Assembly: GCA_026122225.1 (NCBI GenBank)
Contig: JANEZZ010002200.1
Span: 310,001-374,000 of the forward strand
DNA length: 64,000 nucleotides
Origin: Heloderma charlesbogerti
Taxonomy: Eukaryota; Chordata; Lepidosauria; Squamata; Helodermatidae
Reading direction: 5' to 3'
The translations under genes and the position numbers were made by a program. Under the pieces are notes generated by a model. It worked only from the letters and a program-made list of their open reading frames with translations. It was not told where the DNA came from and did no database searches. The number at the start of each line of letters is the position of its first letter. The stretch's first letter is position 1. This document shows, piece after piece, positions 42,377 through 54,530 of the stretch.

Positions 42377-42557
42377 CGGATAGCTTGATAGAGATGGGCC
42401 TCCTGATGTATGTGTCTGGGTCTGAAGAGGCTGAAGACTTATATCAAATTATTAACAAATGAGCCATAGAATTCTACACAAGCGGTGGCATCTTAACCGT
42501 CATCAAGGGCAGTCCCATGCAGAGCTTGTTGCAATAAACTAAACAAGTGGTTACCAG

Positions 42558-43874
42558 TAGGGCTGCGCACCGCTTCGGCCCAAGGCCTGAACCCCGAGTC
42601 GAAGCAGGCTGCTTCAGGTCACTTTGAGCCCCCTCCGAGGTGAGGCGGAGGGGGCACAAAGCGAACTGGAGTGGGTCAGGGGCTCTCCGAAGTGCTCAGT
42701 GCCCTTTGGAGCTTCAGCACCCCCCACTCAGCCACACTGGCACCTCCAGGTCCTTACCTGAGCCGCCCACTTCCTCCACCTCCACCGCCGTCATTGCCGC
42801 CGCCTTCTCATCCTTCGCTGCCTTCTCGTCTTCCACCGCCTTCTCGTCCTTCGCTGCCTTCTTGTCCTCCACCGTCTTCTAATCCTTTGCCGCCTTCTCA
42901 TCCTCCACCTCCTTCTCGTCCTTCGCCGCCTTCTCGTCTTCCACCGCCGTCATCACCACCGCCACCTTCTCATCCACCACCTTCGCATCTTTCGCCACCT
43001 TTGTGTCCTCCACCACCTTCTCGTCCTTCGCCGCCTTCTCGTCCTCCACCGCCTTCTCGTCCTTTGCTGCCTTCTCATCCTCCACCACCTTCTCGGCCTT
43101 TGCCGCCTTCTCGTCCTCCACCTCCTTCTCATCCTTCGCCACCTTCTCATCTTCCACCGCCGTCATCACCACCGCCACCTTCTCGTCCGCCACCTTCGCG
43201 TCTTTCGCCACCTTTGCATCCTCCACCACCTTCTCGTCCTTCGCTGCCTTCTCGTCCTCCACCACCTTCTCGTCCTTTGCTGCCTTCTCATCCTCCACCA
43301 CCTTCTCGTCCTTCACCGCCTTCTCATCCTCCACTGCCTTCTCCTCCACCCCTCCACCACCACCTTCTGCTCCTGCCGCCATCATTGCCACCACCGCCAC
43401 CTCCACCACCATCATCATTGCCACCAGGTCCTGAGGCCTGGATGCGCGCTGACTCTTATTGCAGTGAAGTTCTTCCAGGATCTTGCAGGAGGCTGCCATC
43501 TTAAAAATGGCAATTCCCTGCAATAAGGGTCAGCATGTGTCCAGGCCTCAGGAGCTGGCAGTGGCAATGGTGGCAGCAGTGGTCAAGGCGGAGAAGGTTG
43601 CGGTGAGAAGAAAGCAGCAGCAGAGGTGGCAGCGATGTCGGAGGAGAAGGCAGTGGCAGCAACAGGGGAGGCGGCGGCAAGGTAAGGAGCTAGGGGCTTG
43701 TGTGTGGGTGTCGGCGGGGAGGACCCAAAGCAGGGTTTGGCATCTGAATCCCACTTTGGGTTTGGGGCCGAGTCGGGTTGTGGGCCCCCCAAACTAGCCC
43801 AAGCCGAATTGGGCCCGCCTCTGAAGGCATGAAGCGGGTTCTGAGTCAGATTGGAGGGTCTCTGCACAGCCCTA
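42558..43874. mobile_element. hAT-like element expanded by a minisatellite
   Basis: TAGGGCTGCGCACC and CTGCACAGCCCTA are inverted ends. The flanking octamers gttaccag (42550-42557) and gttaccaa (43875-43882) match at 7 of 8 bases. Half of its 1317 bp is a minisatellite at about 42770-43430. A short palindromic element-like part, with CGGCCCAAGGCC near 42577, lies on the left. No transposase domain was recognised. Confidence 0.82.
42770..43430. repeat. 36-bp-period TCC-rich minisatellite
   Basis: Tandem units of the form TTCTCGTCCTCCACC plus a half-unit TTCTCGTCCTTCGCCGCC give a 36-bp period with 18-bp sub-periodicity. The period is a multiple of three and the repeat lacks stop codons in several frames. 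Long open frames therefore appear on both strands (plus: Pro/Ser-rich, 42671-43504; minus: Glu/Lys/Val-rich, 42879-43523). They are best read as low-complexity artefacts. Confidence 0.9.
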
Positions 43875-43967
43875 GTTACCAAGGCACGGATGACAGAAGC
43901 AAGATTTTGGTCTGAGAGGAATGGATCACAGTTGGCTCACTTGCCTACATGGAAAAAGTGCTCTTAG

Positions 43968-44683
43968 TAGGGATGTCAGAGAATTCCGCGACAGATCTCG
44001 GTGAGGCTGAATGCCAGTGCATTTGGCCCCCCGAAATCCGTCGCGGAATGAAGCCCCTGCCCCCCCAACCCTTGAAAGGTGCGCGGGATGAAGTCTTCAC
44101 CACCCCCACTCCATGAAAGGTGCGCGAAACGGAGCACTTACCTGCTCCCGTCCGCACTGCTTTGTGAATGGCAGCCGTCCTGCGGCCGCCATTCGCTTCC
44201 TCCTCTTCATAGCCCTGATAGGCTATGTCGTAGCCACCGCCGTTTGCGTCCCTGCAGAGGCCATGATAGGCTACGTAAGTATTTACGTAGCCACGGCGGG
44301 GGGGGGGGGAACCCAGCGTACGCAAATGGCGGCAGCTACCGCCATTTGCGTACGCTGGGGTTTTCCCCCCTGCCATGATAGGCTACGTAAATATTTATGT
44401 AGCCTATCATGGCTCAATACAGGGACGCAAATGGCGGTGGCTACGACAGCCGCCATTTGCGTTCCTGCAGGGCTGCCCAGCGGCCGGATGTCTGTCTGCG
44501 GGTGGCCGGAGCCGGCTGGCGGCTCCACGGCTTGGCCGTGGAGTGGAGCCGGCCGGGCAGGATTCCGGGGGCAGGGATGGAGCACCTCCCCCCCGTCGAG
44601 GATTCCAGGGGGAGGGACGGAGCGCTTCCCCCCCACCGTGGATGCCCCTGCGTGGAGCCAGGTAAGGGATTCGTAGATCCCTA
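43968..44683 (+). mobile_element. Non-autonomous hAT-like hairpin element
   Basis: The left end (end A) TAGGGATGTCAGAGAATTCC and the right end (end B) TCGTAGATCCCTA are flanked by the exact octamer gctcttag (43960-43967, 44684-44691). It contains a near-perfect 42-bp palindrome at 44372-44413, a partial one at about 44260-44297, and a palindrome at 44312-44359 whose arms are CCAGCGTACGCAAATGGCGG and its complement. A further AAATGGCGGT/GCCGCCATTT pair lies at 44427-44460. Non-coding. Confidence 0.92.
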
Positions 44684-44691
44684 GCTCTTAG

Positions 44692-44841
44692 AAGCTGACA
44701 CCAGCTCAGAATCCAGAGCAAAGCTGTGTCTAGTAGACACCCCCTCCCCACAAGCCGTGTGATATCATCAAGAAAAAAACCCCTAAAAACTCGTTATCTT
44801 GCTTGCCCACCCTCAATGCTTCTTGTCTGAAATGAGTTTAA
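44692..44841. other. Unassigned spacer
   Basis: Nothing recognised. Confidence 0.4.
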
Positions 44842-45740
44842 GTCATAGAATCATAGGATCATAAAATAGTAGGGTTGGAAGGGGCCTACAAGACCATCGA
44901 GTCCAGCCCCCTGCTCAATGCAGAAATCCAGGTCAGAACATCCCTGACAGATGGCTGTCCAGCTTCACCTTCAACGCCTCCAGTGTGGGAGAGCCTGACA
45001 CCTCCCTGGGTCATTGGTTCCATTGTCGTATTGCTCTAACAGTCAGGAGTTTTTCCTGATGTTCAGCCGGAATCTGGATTCCTGTCACTTCAGCCCATGA
45101 TTCCGTGTCCTGCACTCTGAGATGATGGAGAAGAGATCCTGGCCTTCTTCTCTGTGACCACCTTTCAAGGACTGGAAGAGCGCCATCCTATCTCCCCTCG
45201 GTCTTCTCTTCTCAAGGCTAAACATGCCCAGTTCTTTCAGTCTCCCCTCACAGAGCTTGTTTCCAGTCCCCTGATCATCTCCGTTTCCCTCCTCTCAACC
45301 CTCTCCAGTTTGTCTGCATCCTTCTTCGAGTGTGGTGCCCAGAACTGGACACAGTACTCCAGATGAGGCCTAACCAGTGCTGAGTAGAGGGGAACTAGTA
45401 CTTCCCGGGATTTGGAAGCTATGCTTCTATTAATGCAGCCCAAAAGAGCATTTCCCTTTTTTGCAGCCACATCACGTTGTTGGCTCATATTCAGCTTGTG
45501 GTCGACAACAATTCCAAGATCCTTCTCACTTGTAGTATTGTTGAGCCAAGTATCCCCCATCTTGTAACTGTGCATTTGGTTTCGTTTTCCTAGGTGCAGA
45601 ACTTGGCATTTGTCCCTATTAAATGTCATTCTGTTGTTTTCTGTCCAGCGCTCCAGTCTACCAAGATCACTTTGAATTTTGTTTCTGTCTTCCAAGGTAT
45701 TAGCTTTCCCACCCAGTTTTGTGTCATCTGCATCTGTAAT
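44842..45740 (-). mobile_element. CR1 LINE, 5'-truncated
   Basis: It starts with the inverted tail GTCATAGAATCATAGGATC and runs through the 3' UTR and reverse-transcriptase C-terminus to ACCCAGTTTTGTGTCATCTG. Confidence 0.94.
45237..45740 (-). pseudogene. CR1 reverse transcriptase, C-terminal remnant
   Basis: The minus-strand frame carries MEDRNKIQSDLGRLERWTEN, DKCQVLHLGKRNQMHSYKMG, SEKDLGIVVDHKLNMSQQRD and [20 protein letters not shown]. This is the region just downstream of the catalytic FADD box, whose coding sequence ends at the truncation near 45740. It is the least damaged of the C-terminal copies apart from 20934. It has an internal apparent start, no catalytic motif and no function. 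It is nearly identical in motif order to the copies at 20934, 29645 and 36067. Confidence 0.92.
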
Positions 45741-45764
45741 GCTCAGTCATCAGTCCTTAATCGT

Positions 45765-45965
45765 AGAATCACAGAATCCTAGAATCACAGAATCCTAGAA
45801 TCACAGAATCCTAGAATAGCAGGGTTGGAAGGGGCCTACAAGGCCATCAAGTCCAACACCCTGCTCAATGCAGGAATCCAAGTCAGAGCATCCCCGACAG
45901 GTGGCTGTCCAGCCTCCCTCGTCTTGAACGCCTCCAGTGTGGGAGAGCCCATCATATCAGGAGAC
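45765..45965 (-). mobile_element. CR1 LINE 3' tail with expanded terminal repeat
   Basis: Three tandem copies of AGAATCACAGAATCCT precede AGCAGGGTTGGAAGGGGCCT and the inverted CR1 3' UTR. It lies just beyond another CR1 in the same orientation. Confidence 0.9.
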
Positions 45966-46088
45966 ACAGATTCAAGGAACATACTGCTTCTCCTGGATCA
46001 GATGTGAAATTTTGCTAAAGAGGTGAAGCGGGTTGATCAAAGCGTTCCATCGAGGAAGGGCAGAATTCGCAGCCAGGTTCAAGACTGA
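45966..46088. other. Unassigned spacer
   Basis: Nothing recognised. Confidence 0.4.
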
Positions 46089-46359
46089 GGGTTGGATCCA
46101 ATAGGACCCTTGCGGTGGTGACCCAGGCCTGCCTCAACAGTGCATGTGTGGTCCCTGTTGCTGGTGGCCGTGATGTAGCGCTTCTGTGGCCAAGCAGCGA
46201 AATGAGTGGAAACACTGGTTTCTGGAAGGGGCAGGTTGCGTTCATTTTGGTGCCTGGCCACAGAAGCGCTATATTGCGGCAGCCAGTGGCAGGGGCCACA
46301 CATGCGCTGCCACTGGCAGGCCTGGAGCACTTGCACAAAGGGCCTGTTGGATCCAACCC
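46089..46359. mobile_element. Foldback MITE with GGGTTGGATCCAA ends
   Basis: The left end GGGTTGGATCCAATAGG and the right end CCTGTTGGATCCAACCC are inverted. The arms continue through GACCCAGGCCTGCC, TGTAGCGCTTCTGTGGCCA and their complements, so the whole 271 bp folds. No octamer duplication was found and the superfamily is undetermined. Confidence 0.75.
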
Positions 46360-46364
46360 TTTGG

Positions 46365-46432
46365 CTGCAATCTTATGCACACTTACTTAGGAGTAAATCC
46401 CGCTGGACTCAGTGGAATTCTCAAACAATGAG
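46365..46432. repeat. Short palindromic interspersed repeat
   Basis: GCTGCAATCTTATGCACAC and TTAGGAGTAAATCCCGCTGG match the repeat at 24066, 31195 and 48526. Confidence 0.65.
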
Positions 46433-46746
46433 TAGGACGGGGCTCTAAATTTATTGGCATTGCTTTGAGCACCTCATCATAACCAGAGATGCAGACCTTC
46501 TTACGGCATAATCACATGAAACCTAAAATACAGGCATGTACCCTCCATGTTCCCTAAATACCCCCCCCCCACACACACACACAAGCTTGCAGAGAGGTGA
46601 TATAGAAATATTTTAAACTACTGGGGTTCGAACTACTGGGCTTGGGGCCCAGACGTAGGCCATGCCAAAGCCAGTGGCTCCACCACCATTTTCATTGTCT
46701 TTTTTTAAAAAAAAAAAAATTATGGGGAGTTGTTGTCTCTTAAGTG

Positions 46747-46785
<39 letters not shown>

Positions 46786-48525
46786 AGAGTAGGACAGAGA
46801 ATGTGGAGACACAGAGAGAAGGAGAAAAATCAAGGAAGATGGGCATGTATGGCGTTTTTTAAAAGAAGTGGTTCCCTTGTGTAGAAGTCAGGCAAAAGGT
46901 GAGCCCCAGATCCGAAAGAGTTAAAGGCTACTGCTTTCCTCAAATAAATAAAATACATTTCTTGACTTCACCCCTTGGCAGTGATTCCTTTTCTAAAAGC
47001 CCCTCTATTCGGCTTAATCCACATGGGACAGTCTTCAAAACACCAGGAAACACCAGGCCTGAAACAGGTCAACAAATAGAACACACCTTTCCACATTTTT
47101 GTTCTCTAGCATGTTTTGTGGGTGTGCAGGTGTGGAAAACTGCTTGACTTCCTGAAAGCAAGGAACGCCATTGCCGTGAGCCATGTCTGTGCTGGCAGAA
47201 TGCTCATTCTCATCACCATAATTAGAGGGGGAAACAAAACCAAAAAACCCCCTCTCAGAACAACACCCAGATCTTTCCAGCTACTTTTCGAGGGTGCTGG
47301 AGCTCCAGATTTTGATGATCTGAAACCTTTCCAACAACACATTTCTTAAAAGTGCTATAGCTCCCTAAAGCATCCTGTCCCTGCTTTTCTCACCCGCTCT
47401 CCCTCTCTCCCCCCTCTGCTTTTGTGCTCCTTTCAAGGTCTTCTGAAGTGAGGCAATCTTTTTATATATTTTCCCCCCTCCTCCTCTGTCTGCATCAAAG
47501 TTAGGACTTTGTTAGGGAAGCTTGCGACCAGCATCTGTTCCCTCTTTTTCTCAGGGGCTAAGGAGCAGACTGCTGTTTGGCTGAAAAAGGCCTGCATTCA
47601 GTTTGGAATTGCCTCTCTTTGCTTCTCTGTCACACTGTCAGGCTCAATCAGAAGGCAATGAAAGTGATACAGAAGCAAGACTTTGCTGGCTAGTCTTAGA
47701 ACAAAGAGAACTCCGGAGCCTAGTACAGATTTCACATCCAATTTAACTCTTTGCAAAAGGATTTTAGAAAATACATAGTCAAGAGTTGGGAGAAAAAAAT
47801 AGAGTTGGGTCTACTATAAAGGCTAAAGTATTATCCAGGCTTAGATAAGCCACAAAGATAGGTTGATAGTATTTTCGAGCATAAACCACATTAGCCGGTA
47901 TTACACGTTGAGCTTTCTTTACTCGTTAAGTTGCAAGGAGATTTGAGGGGAATTTAGCAGCTATATAAAATGACTCTTTCATGATTCTTAGCCTTAACAG
48001 TCATTTTACTTGTACAAGGTGCATGAATAGCAGGGGCTGAAATCACGTTGTTTAACAAATCTGGTATTAGAGGGTTAGTCTCAGTTTACTTATTAAGAAT
48101 TTAGTTGAGTAAAGGATTTTAGGCTTCAAGTCTTTGTGCGGGTGACAATGAAGCAAGGCCAATTCTTGTATTTTTGGATACATAGATTGGCTCCTCTTGT
48201 TTGATCTCTCTTGTTAGGCCTGCAATTAAACCTCTTCTTAATTAGACGTTGCAGTTTGTACACACAGAGGGAAACCTCCATCTTTGGGAATGGTGATGGT
48301 TATTTCTGGAGCCTTACACCCATAGTATATTTCTCCTCTTTATATTTACAGATCATTTTGCAAAAGATCAAAATATGTTGAGGGTTCAGTCATGAACTTT
48401 TGTTATTTGTATTGTTTTTACTGGAGAAAGTGAGAGGCAAAATAAGCCTTTGAGCTTTCTTATTTTCTTCTACTGGCACAAGCTGAAGTTCTTGGCAATG
48501 AAAACGATCAGCTGCTTTATCTTAC
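46433..48525. other. Mostly unassigned sequence
   Basis: It contains a (GA)n at 46749-46783. Otherwise no repeat family or gene was recognised, and 47400-48520 looks single-copy. Confidence 0.4.
46749..46783. repeat. (GA)n microsatellite
   Basis: About 35 bp of GA dinucleotide repeat. Confidence 0.95.
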
Positions 48526-48580
48526 ACAGGTTTGCTCAGAAGTAAGTCTCATTGTGTTCAGTGAGACTTACTCTCAAGAT
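48526..48580. repeat. Short palindromic interspersed repeat
   Basis: CAGAAGTAAGTCTCATTG pairs imperfectly with CAGTGAGACTTACTCTC. Confidence 0.65.
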
Positions 48581-50727
48581 AGCACTGCTGCCTTAGTGCA
48601 ACTAAACTTAGTGGTCCACAGCCAAAATGAAATCCACAAACTTCATTGCTGTGATGGAGAGGACACCGACTCTCTGTTGTTCAGTATGAATGCTAGTTTG
48701 CAAGTATATGCACAAAGGCAATTCCTTAAAGAATCAGTGTGGTATGATGACTATTCTCTATTCTTTTTTTGTCTTTCTTATGAAAGAAAGACAATAAAAC
48801 ACATAAAACACAGATCAAACAATGCAACTTTTAGTTGACAATTAATTCATTTTGTTAAAAAATGTCAATTACTGTGAAGTTTCCGTGGCCATTCCCATTT
48901 ACTCCAAAAAAGACTTTTGTGGTTTTGCAAATGCATTATTCACCCAGTATTCCAAGGCTGCTAATATTTTGTAATCATCCCCTATAAGAGCGGACACTGG
49001 CTCCCCATGAAATATTATATTATAGTCGTGGAAAGAAATGCCTCTTCAAAAAGTCATCTTCCTTGGAGAGAATTTATCTCTTTAGAAATTCCCCAAGAAC
49101 AGGAGATGATTACAAGGAAGCAATATGACGGACAGTAACATTTCATCTCTGCATACAATTATGGTACAAATTAGAAATGCTATTATGTTAGTGCTTCATA
49201 ATTAAGTAAGCAATTAAAAACAAAAACAGTTCATTAGCAAATTGTCAGCGCTATGCAGGCAAGTGCCCAGGAAGGTCATGGAAGGCATGAGCGACGAGTG
49301 AATGTGTGTGTGTGTGTGGGGGGGGGAGTTGGAGAGCAAGCCAGACTAACATGTTGGCAATTTGCAGGTTTTAGTTATGGTAGGAGAGAGTGGGGAAGAT
49401 TGGGGGGTGCTCTTATCCCCTATAAAATGATTATTTTAGGAAGTTGGTGAAGTAGACAGTTAGTGAAGTATCTTCATTTTGTCTTGTTTGAAAGGCTTGC
49501 ATGGTGGAGGGTGTGTGTTGTAGCAAAGCACTGTTTCCATAACCCTTTGGTTGTGTGGGATACATCTTCCCATGAGATTGCAAGGAAACTGCCTTTTGCC
49601 AGAACTCCAACTGAAAATTGGGCTTGCTGGCAAGATGCAGTTCTTGCTACAGACAGCGCAACCAATGAAATGGATAGAGAGCACAAGGGTGAAAGCAGAT
49701 GTAGTATGTTAAGAGTGGCAGAAACGGTTTGGTAATACCTTTGCTGCATTGTAAACAATGCCTGTTTTTCTTTCTTGGGATGAGAACTCGGGTACAACTG
49801 GTTGTATGGGTTTTCAGAATGGTTCACCCTGAATAGGTAAAAGCTGGCCACGGAGGAAGCTTATTGGCTAGCACCTGTGACATCACCAATGCACCTCTGC
49901 CCAGTCCCTGGAGACTGCTGTTTACATGTTTGTGAAGATATTTGTTTTCCGCGGGAGAACAATGAAGGATATGTGTGTGTGTATGAATAAACGTACACTG
50001 TGTAGCATGCTTGAAGTACATCAGGAAGAGCAAGATTCAAGACTGATCTGGCATTTGATGTATGTTGCATAGGTGTAGAATGGAATGAGGCTTACACTCA
50101 GTTACGTTATGTGCCTGCAAAATAGGCTCATACTGCAGGTACATAAAGTAATCCAATATGATTGCACTTTATTATAAACCTCTCTTCTTCTAACATGCTT
50201 GTGCAAGTGTCTGTTAGACAGCGTTTGTCATATCACTTAGAATGAGGAACATAACTCTAACCTCCCCACACATACACACACACACACACACGTTGATCTG
50301 TTGCATTTTGGAGGGTTTAAATTTTTTTGAAGTTCTTTAAGAGCGAGTATTTATATAGCCTTCCTGAAAAGGGATAACACCTTTCCAAAATAACTCACCC
50401 TATCCCTGTTCAGTAACCTTTAAAATGTTGTGTTAAATGTTCTTAATTGAAGTGGATCTCCTTTCCACCAAGCCTCTCATTCTTGCAGCAGTGGTCCTCT
50501 GCCATATTGTTCAAAGTTCCTCTACTGCAGTAGGATCAGAACTAGAATAAGTGTAATGCTAAGAGGGGGGTTACTCCCATTGCTCCTAAAAATGATCAAA
50601 CTTGCACTCGGTTGTGCATGTGAAAGTTCCACTGTTTACATTAGTATATGCAAGACTGCAGCTCAAGGTGATAGCTATGGCTTCTAGCCAGTACATGGAA
50701 GAAAAAAGTGTCATCTTAATGTTGACA
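48581..50727. other. Unassigned sequence with microsatellites
   Basis: Short (GT)n near 49303-49318 and (CA)n near 50265-50291. No gene or repeat family was recognised. Confidence 0.4.
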
Positions 50728-50930
50728 GATTCCAGCAGGGTAGCCATATTAGTCTGTTGCAGTAAAAACAACAAATAATATTGTGGTGCCTTAAAGGCTA
50801 ACATATTTATTGTGGCATGCGTTCAAGCCATTTAGTGCTGCATGAACTAAAATGGGCTTTGGCTTATGCCATTATAAAAGTTATAGCCTTTAAAGTGCCA
50901 TGAGGCTTTTTGTTGTTATTTTACATCTCA
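50728..50930 (+). repeat. Unclassified interspersed repeat
   Basis: AGGGTAGCCATATTAGTCTG, TTGTGGTGCCTTAAAGGCTA and ATATTTATTGTGGCATGC are typical of a reptilian repeat seen in inverse at 52500-52690 and as a fragment at 10616-10700. Its class is not clear from sequence alone. Confidence 0.6.
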
Positions 50931-52499
50931 GTGTTATGTTGTACCTCAAATTGCTAGAGGCCTAATTCTAAAGGCACAACACAGAAGTCATTCCTATTGT
51001 CATCAGCAGGACTTATTTCCACTATGACGAATGTTTAGGACTGGATATGGTCCTCAAATGGTTTGATTTAAAAACAACAACACCCATGTTATATGTGAGC
51101 TGTTTTTCTAGCAATGTATTCAGAATAAACCCTATTAAAGTTAGCAGGATGTATGTCCAAATAATGTATTCAGGAATAGGGTGTCAGACTGCTATTGGAG
51201 GGAAAATGTGTGCAGATAAATAAAAAAAAAATGCTTATTTATAAAAATATTTCCTATAACAACGTTCTGAGATTCACCTTCAAAATATTTTGCTCCCCAG
51301 CTCCAACACTACTGTTTGTCTGGAGTTTTATCAAGCCACAGAATTGTGCACTCTTAATGACCATCGTGTTTCCTAGCAAAATATGTATTTGGCTGAACAA
51401 TATTTTCTTAAAGACGAACAGTTCATCTTTGCTAGTGATACCTCTCACTTTTTAAATAAATGCTGGTAATATACATGACACATTTCACTTGGTTAATGGC
51501 AACTTTGAACAAATGGTTTCATAAACTGTTGAACTGACTTTGAAATGAATTCTGGGGAAAGTAGAGGAAAAAATATGGCATGATCCAGACTTGGCAGTGG
51601 GCCGTCTCTAGTGGGAACAGATGCCCACCGATTTTGGCGAGGAGTTTTTTTCTCTTCTATCTGTTGCCGTTCACAATCCTAATGAATGTTATGTTTAAAT
51701 AACATGAATAAAGATAAAGTGAAAATGAATTCAACTCCAGTTTGAGCAGCGGAATAAAAATGAGCAAGCCGTATTATCTCTTGCCACCTAATCTGGGTTG
51801 AATTTCCTCTGTATCTTTGTGTGTGTATGTGTGTGTGTTTGTTGAAGAATCCTTTTCTTGAGTCTCCTTGGCCATTGACAAGGTCTTTTGAGATGAATAT
51901 GAAAAGATAGATTTAAAGGTTAAGGCCAGGGTCAGTTGGTTGCAGATGTTTTGTGAGAGATTGTTCGGTTGAGTTGCGGCTACTTCTCCTGACGATGGAA
52001 TTTCAAGCAAGCAGTCATGACCAGTGGGGCTGTCGATGAAATGGGGTTTTGTTTCACAATTGATCCTCACAAACACAAACACACATGAGATGAAGTGTTT
52101 GCTCTCTTTTTTTTTAATGAAAAAGGGGGGACAGTTGGGGCCTATTCCGTACACCCTCCATTTGTTTATTGATATGCTTCTTAGATATGCTTCCTAACCT
52201 GTATCCTTCATGGCTCAGAGCAGGTGACCCCCAAAAGGGTGGTGGGAAGAATATACCCTAACCAACCATCAGTGGGAGCATACGTATAACTGTTAGGGAG
52301 GTGGGAGACATCAAAGAAACGTTTTATACACTACAACCACACAAGGGAAATCTAATATAATCACAAAAAGGTTTTAATATATGATACAGGACGTACTTCT
52401 TCCAAATAAGCAAGAGATCAGATAACAACAACATTTAAAAATCTCCCGATATAGTGAGCAAAATAAAATGGCCATTAAAAACAAAGCATGCGGAAACAA
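50931..52499. other. Unassigned AT-rich sequence
   Basis: Nothing recognised. Confidence 0.4.
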
Positions 52500-52690
52500 A
52501 TTCTTAGAGCAACAAAGAGTTTTGTGGAATCCGATGAAGTGGAACATGTCCACAAAAGCTTGTGGCATCAGATGCCACTGATGAAGTGGGACAGTGTCCA
52601 TGAAAGCTCATGCCAGAATTTATTAGTTAGTCTACAAGGTGCCACAAGACTCTTTGTTGTTTCTGCTGCAACAGAAACAACGAAGCTCTC
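52500..52690 (-). repeat. Unclassified interspersed repeat, inverted copy
   Basis: TTTATTAGTTAGTCTACAAG, GTGCCACAAGACTCTTTG and TTTCTGCTGCAACAGAAAC match the reverse of the family at 50728. The segment AAGTGGRACA..TCCAYRAAAGC occurs twice (about 52529 and 52577), an internal duplication. Confidence 0.65.
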
Positions 52691-52993
52691 AATTGCTGAG
52701 GTTTTCTTTTTCTTTTGGTGGGTGTGTGGGCACAAGAATGTTTACACACTTCACCAGTTGCATTAACTTTGGGTACATGACTGAGTGGTTATTTTTTTTA
52801 CTCTAAGCTATAGAGTTTTTATCAGCTCAGATTCTGGGGGTTTCTGCATTTGAGTTCTTGATCATGATATCGTTTGCTTCTTTACATGCAGCGTGATATA
52901 AATATCAAACCATGATTAAAATAATAACATCCAATAACTATAAAAACAACCATACCAATAAAAATAACAGTGTCAGACCAGCATAACCAATGA

Positions 52994-53027
<34 letters not shown>

Positions 53028-53306
53028 GTCTGCTAAAGCAAAGAAGGGATTTCACACAATTGGAAATGAGGCACGATTTTAGAATTCATATTTGTTTTCA
53101 GGCTCAGAAACATTCCGGTTTACATTTTGAAATTCAGCTATTATGGGCACTTTTCTTTTTAAGTCCTCAGAGACTTATATAGCTGTTGTTTCTCTGTTGC
53201 CCTCATGTCCTGCTTGTGGGCTTCCCAGGGGCATCTGGCTGGCTACTGGGAAACAGGATGCTGTAGAGAGGTCTTTTGCCTGATCCAGCCACAGGGCTCT
53301 TCATAA
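52691..53306. other. Unassigned sequence with (AAT)n
   Basis: Holds an (AAT)n microsatellite at 52994-53026. No gene was recognised. Confidence 0.45.
52994..53026. repeat. (AAT)n microsatellite
   Basis: About 11 copies of AAT. Confidence 0.95.
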
Positions 53307-53422
53307 GGGTGCGATCCTATGCATGTTTAGACAGAAAAAAGTCCTACAACTCCCATGGCTGACTGGGGAATGCTGGGAATTGTGGGACTTTCTTCTGTCT
53401 AAACATGCATAGGATTGTGCCC
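53307..53422. mobile_element. Harbinger-like palindromic MITE
   Basis: The ends GGGTGCGATCCTATGC and GCATAGGATTGTGCCC are inverted. TAA at 53304-53306 and 53423-53425 is the target duplication. Confidence 0.9.
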
Positions 53423-53425
53423 TAA

Positions 53426-54530
53426 ATTGCTGTTGTTTGGGCTATTGTTATTAAAGATAGCAGCCTTTCAACCAGAGTGACTCAGGGGTTACATGAACTG
53501 AAAAACCACAAAACTCCAGATACTATAAAGCAAGGGTGGGCAAAAGCAGAGCTAGCCACCCAGATGGAACTGCAGCTTTATTTAAGATTTCTGCTTGTTG
53601 CTCAAGCAACATGTGAGCCTGCTCCTATGACTCTCCAGCCTGAGCTTCAAATGGAACTATCCAGGGTGCTACCTGCTCTTCTTGGCCTTTGCCTTATCAG
53701 AATGTGAACTCTTCTTTGCTTGGACTTTGCCTTGCTTCCCTTGCTAGAACTCAAACTCACGCCTCCTCCATGTTTGGCTAGAACCCCATCCAGCTGAGAC
53801 CATCATCTGGGACAGAACAAGCAACCCCTGAATCAGTGTAGGAATACATGAAGGGTGCAGGCCCTCCCAAAATGGCTGGAGGTAATCTAGCTATGTTACT
53901 TCATGGAAACACTTATGCCATGGGGAGATCCCATTTTCAGTACAGTCTTGCTGAGAAAATGCAGTTCTGTGTCTTCTTCCAAAAGTAGCTAAGTTTTAAC
54001 AGAGAGAGAAATGATTTGTGGGACATTTCTAGGTTACAGCAAAGGAACATTTTGAGTAGCCCTACTCAAATACTCAAACACACATTCCCCTTTTTTTTCA
54101 ACGGAGAGTGCAGCAACAGTACTCACACATGCACAGAACCTTCTATAAGCTCGGAGCTGCCTCTCCTTTGACATGAATGGACTCTCTTCAGGGTGAGGGA
54201 GCTCCACATAGATGTCATTGAATCCCTATTGGGTTATTTTAACTCTCTTGGCTGTGGGTTGGCCTTCTAGTGATGCACAACCATATTTTGGGTTTGAGAT
54301 GACCTCATTTCATCCTAAATTATCTTCTGGTCTATTTGAGAAGAGGTCCTCTTGCAGCAGCAGCAGCAGCAGTCCAGAGTGACTGAACAGCCCATGTTAC
54401 CATAGCGATGACACCTGTCCCCAATGTGTACTGGTAAGAATAAGAAACCAGAGCGGTTTGAAGCCCCCAGCCTGTGAGGTACTGCTGGCATCAGATATAC
54501 CAATACCACATACCAAGTCTCCTAAATTAA
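53426..54530. other. Unassigned sequence
   Basis: A short (GCA)n lies near 54354-54373. No exon-like feature was recognised. Confidence 0.4.

Noticed and set aside
42671..43523. Long plus (277-codon) and minus (214-codon) frames as genes
   Set aside because: Both lie in a 36-bp minisatellite without stop codons and have only low-complexity Pro/Ser or Glu/Lys sequence. No splice or start context supports a gene.
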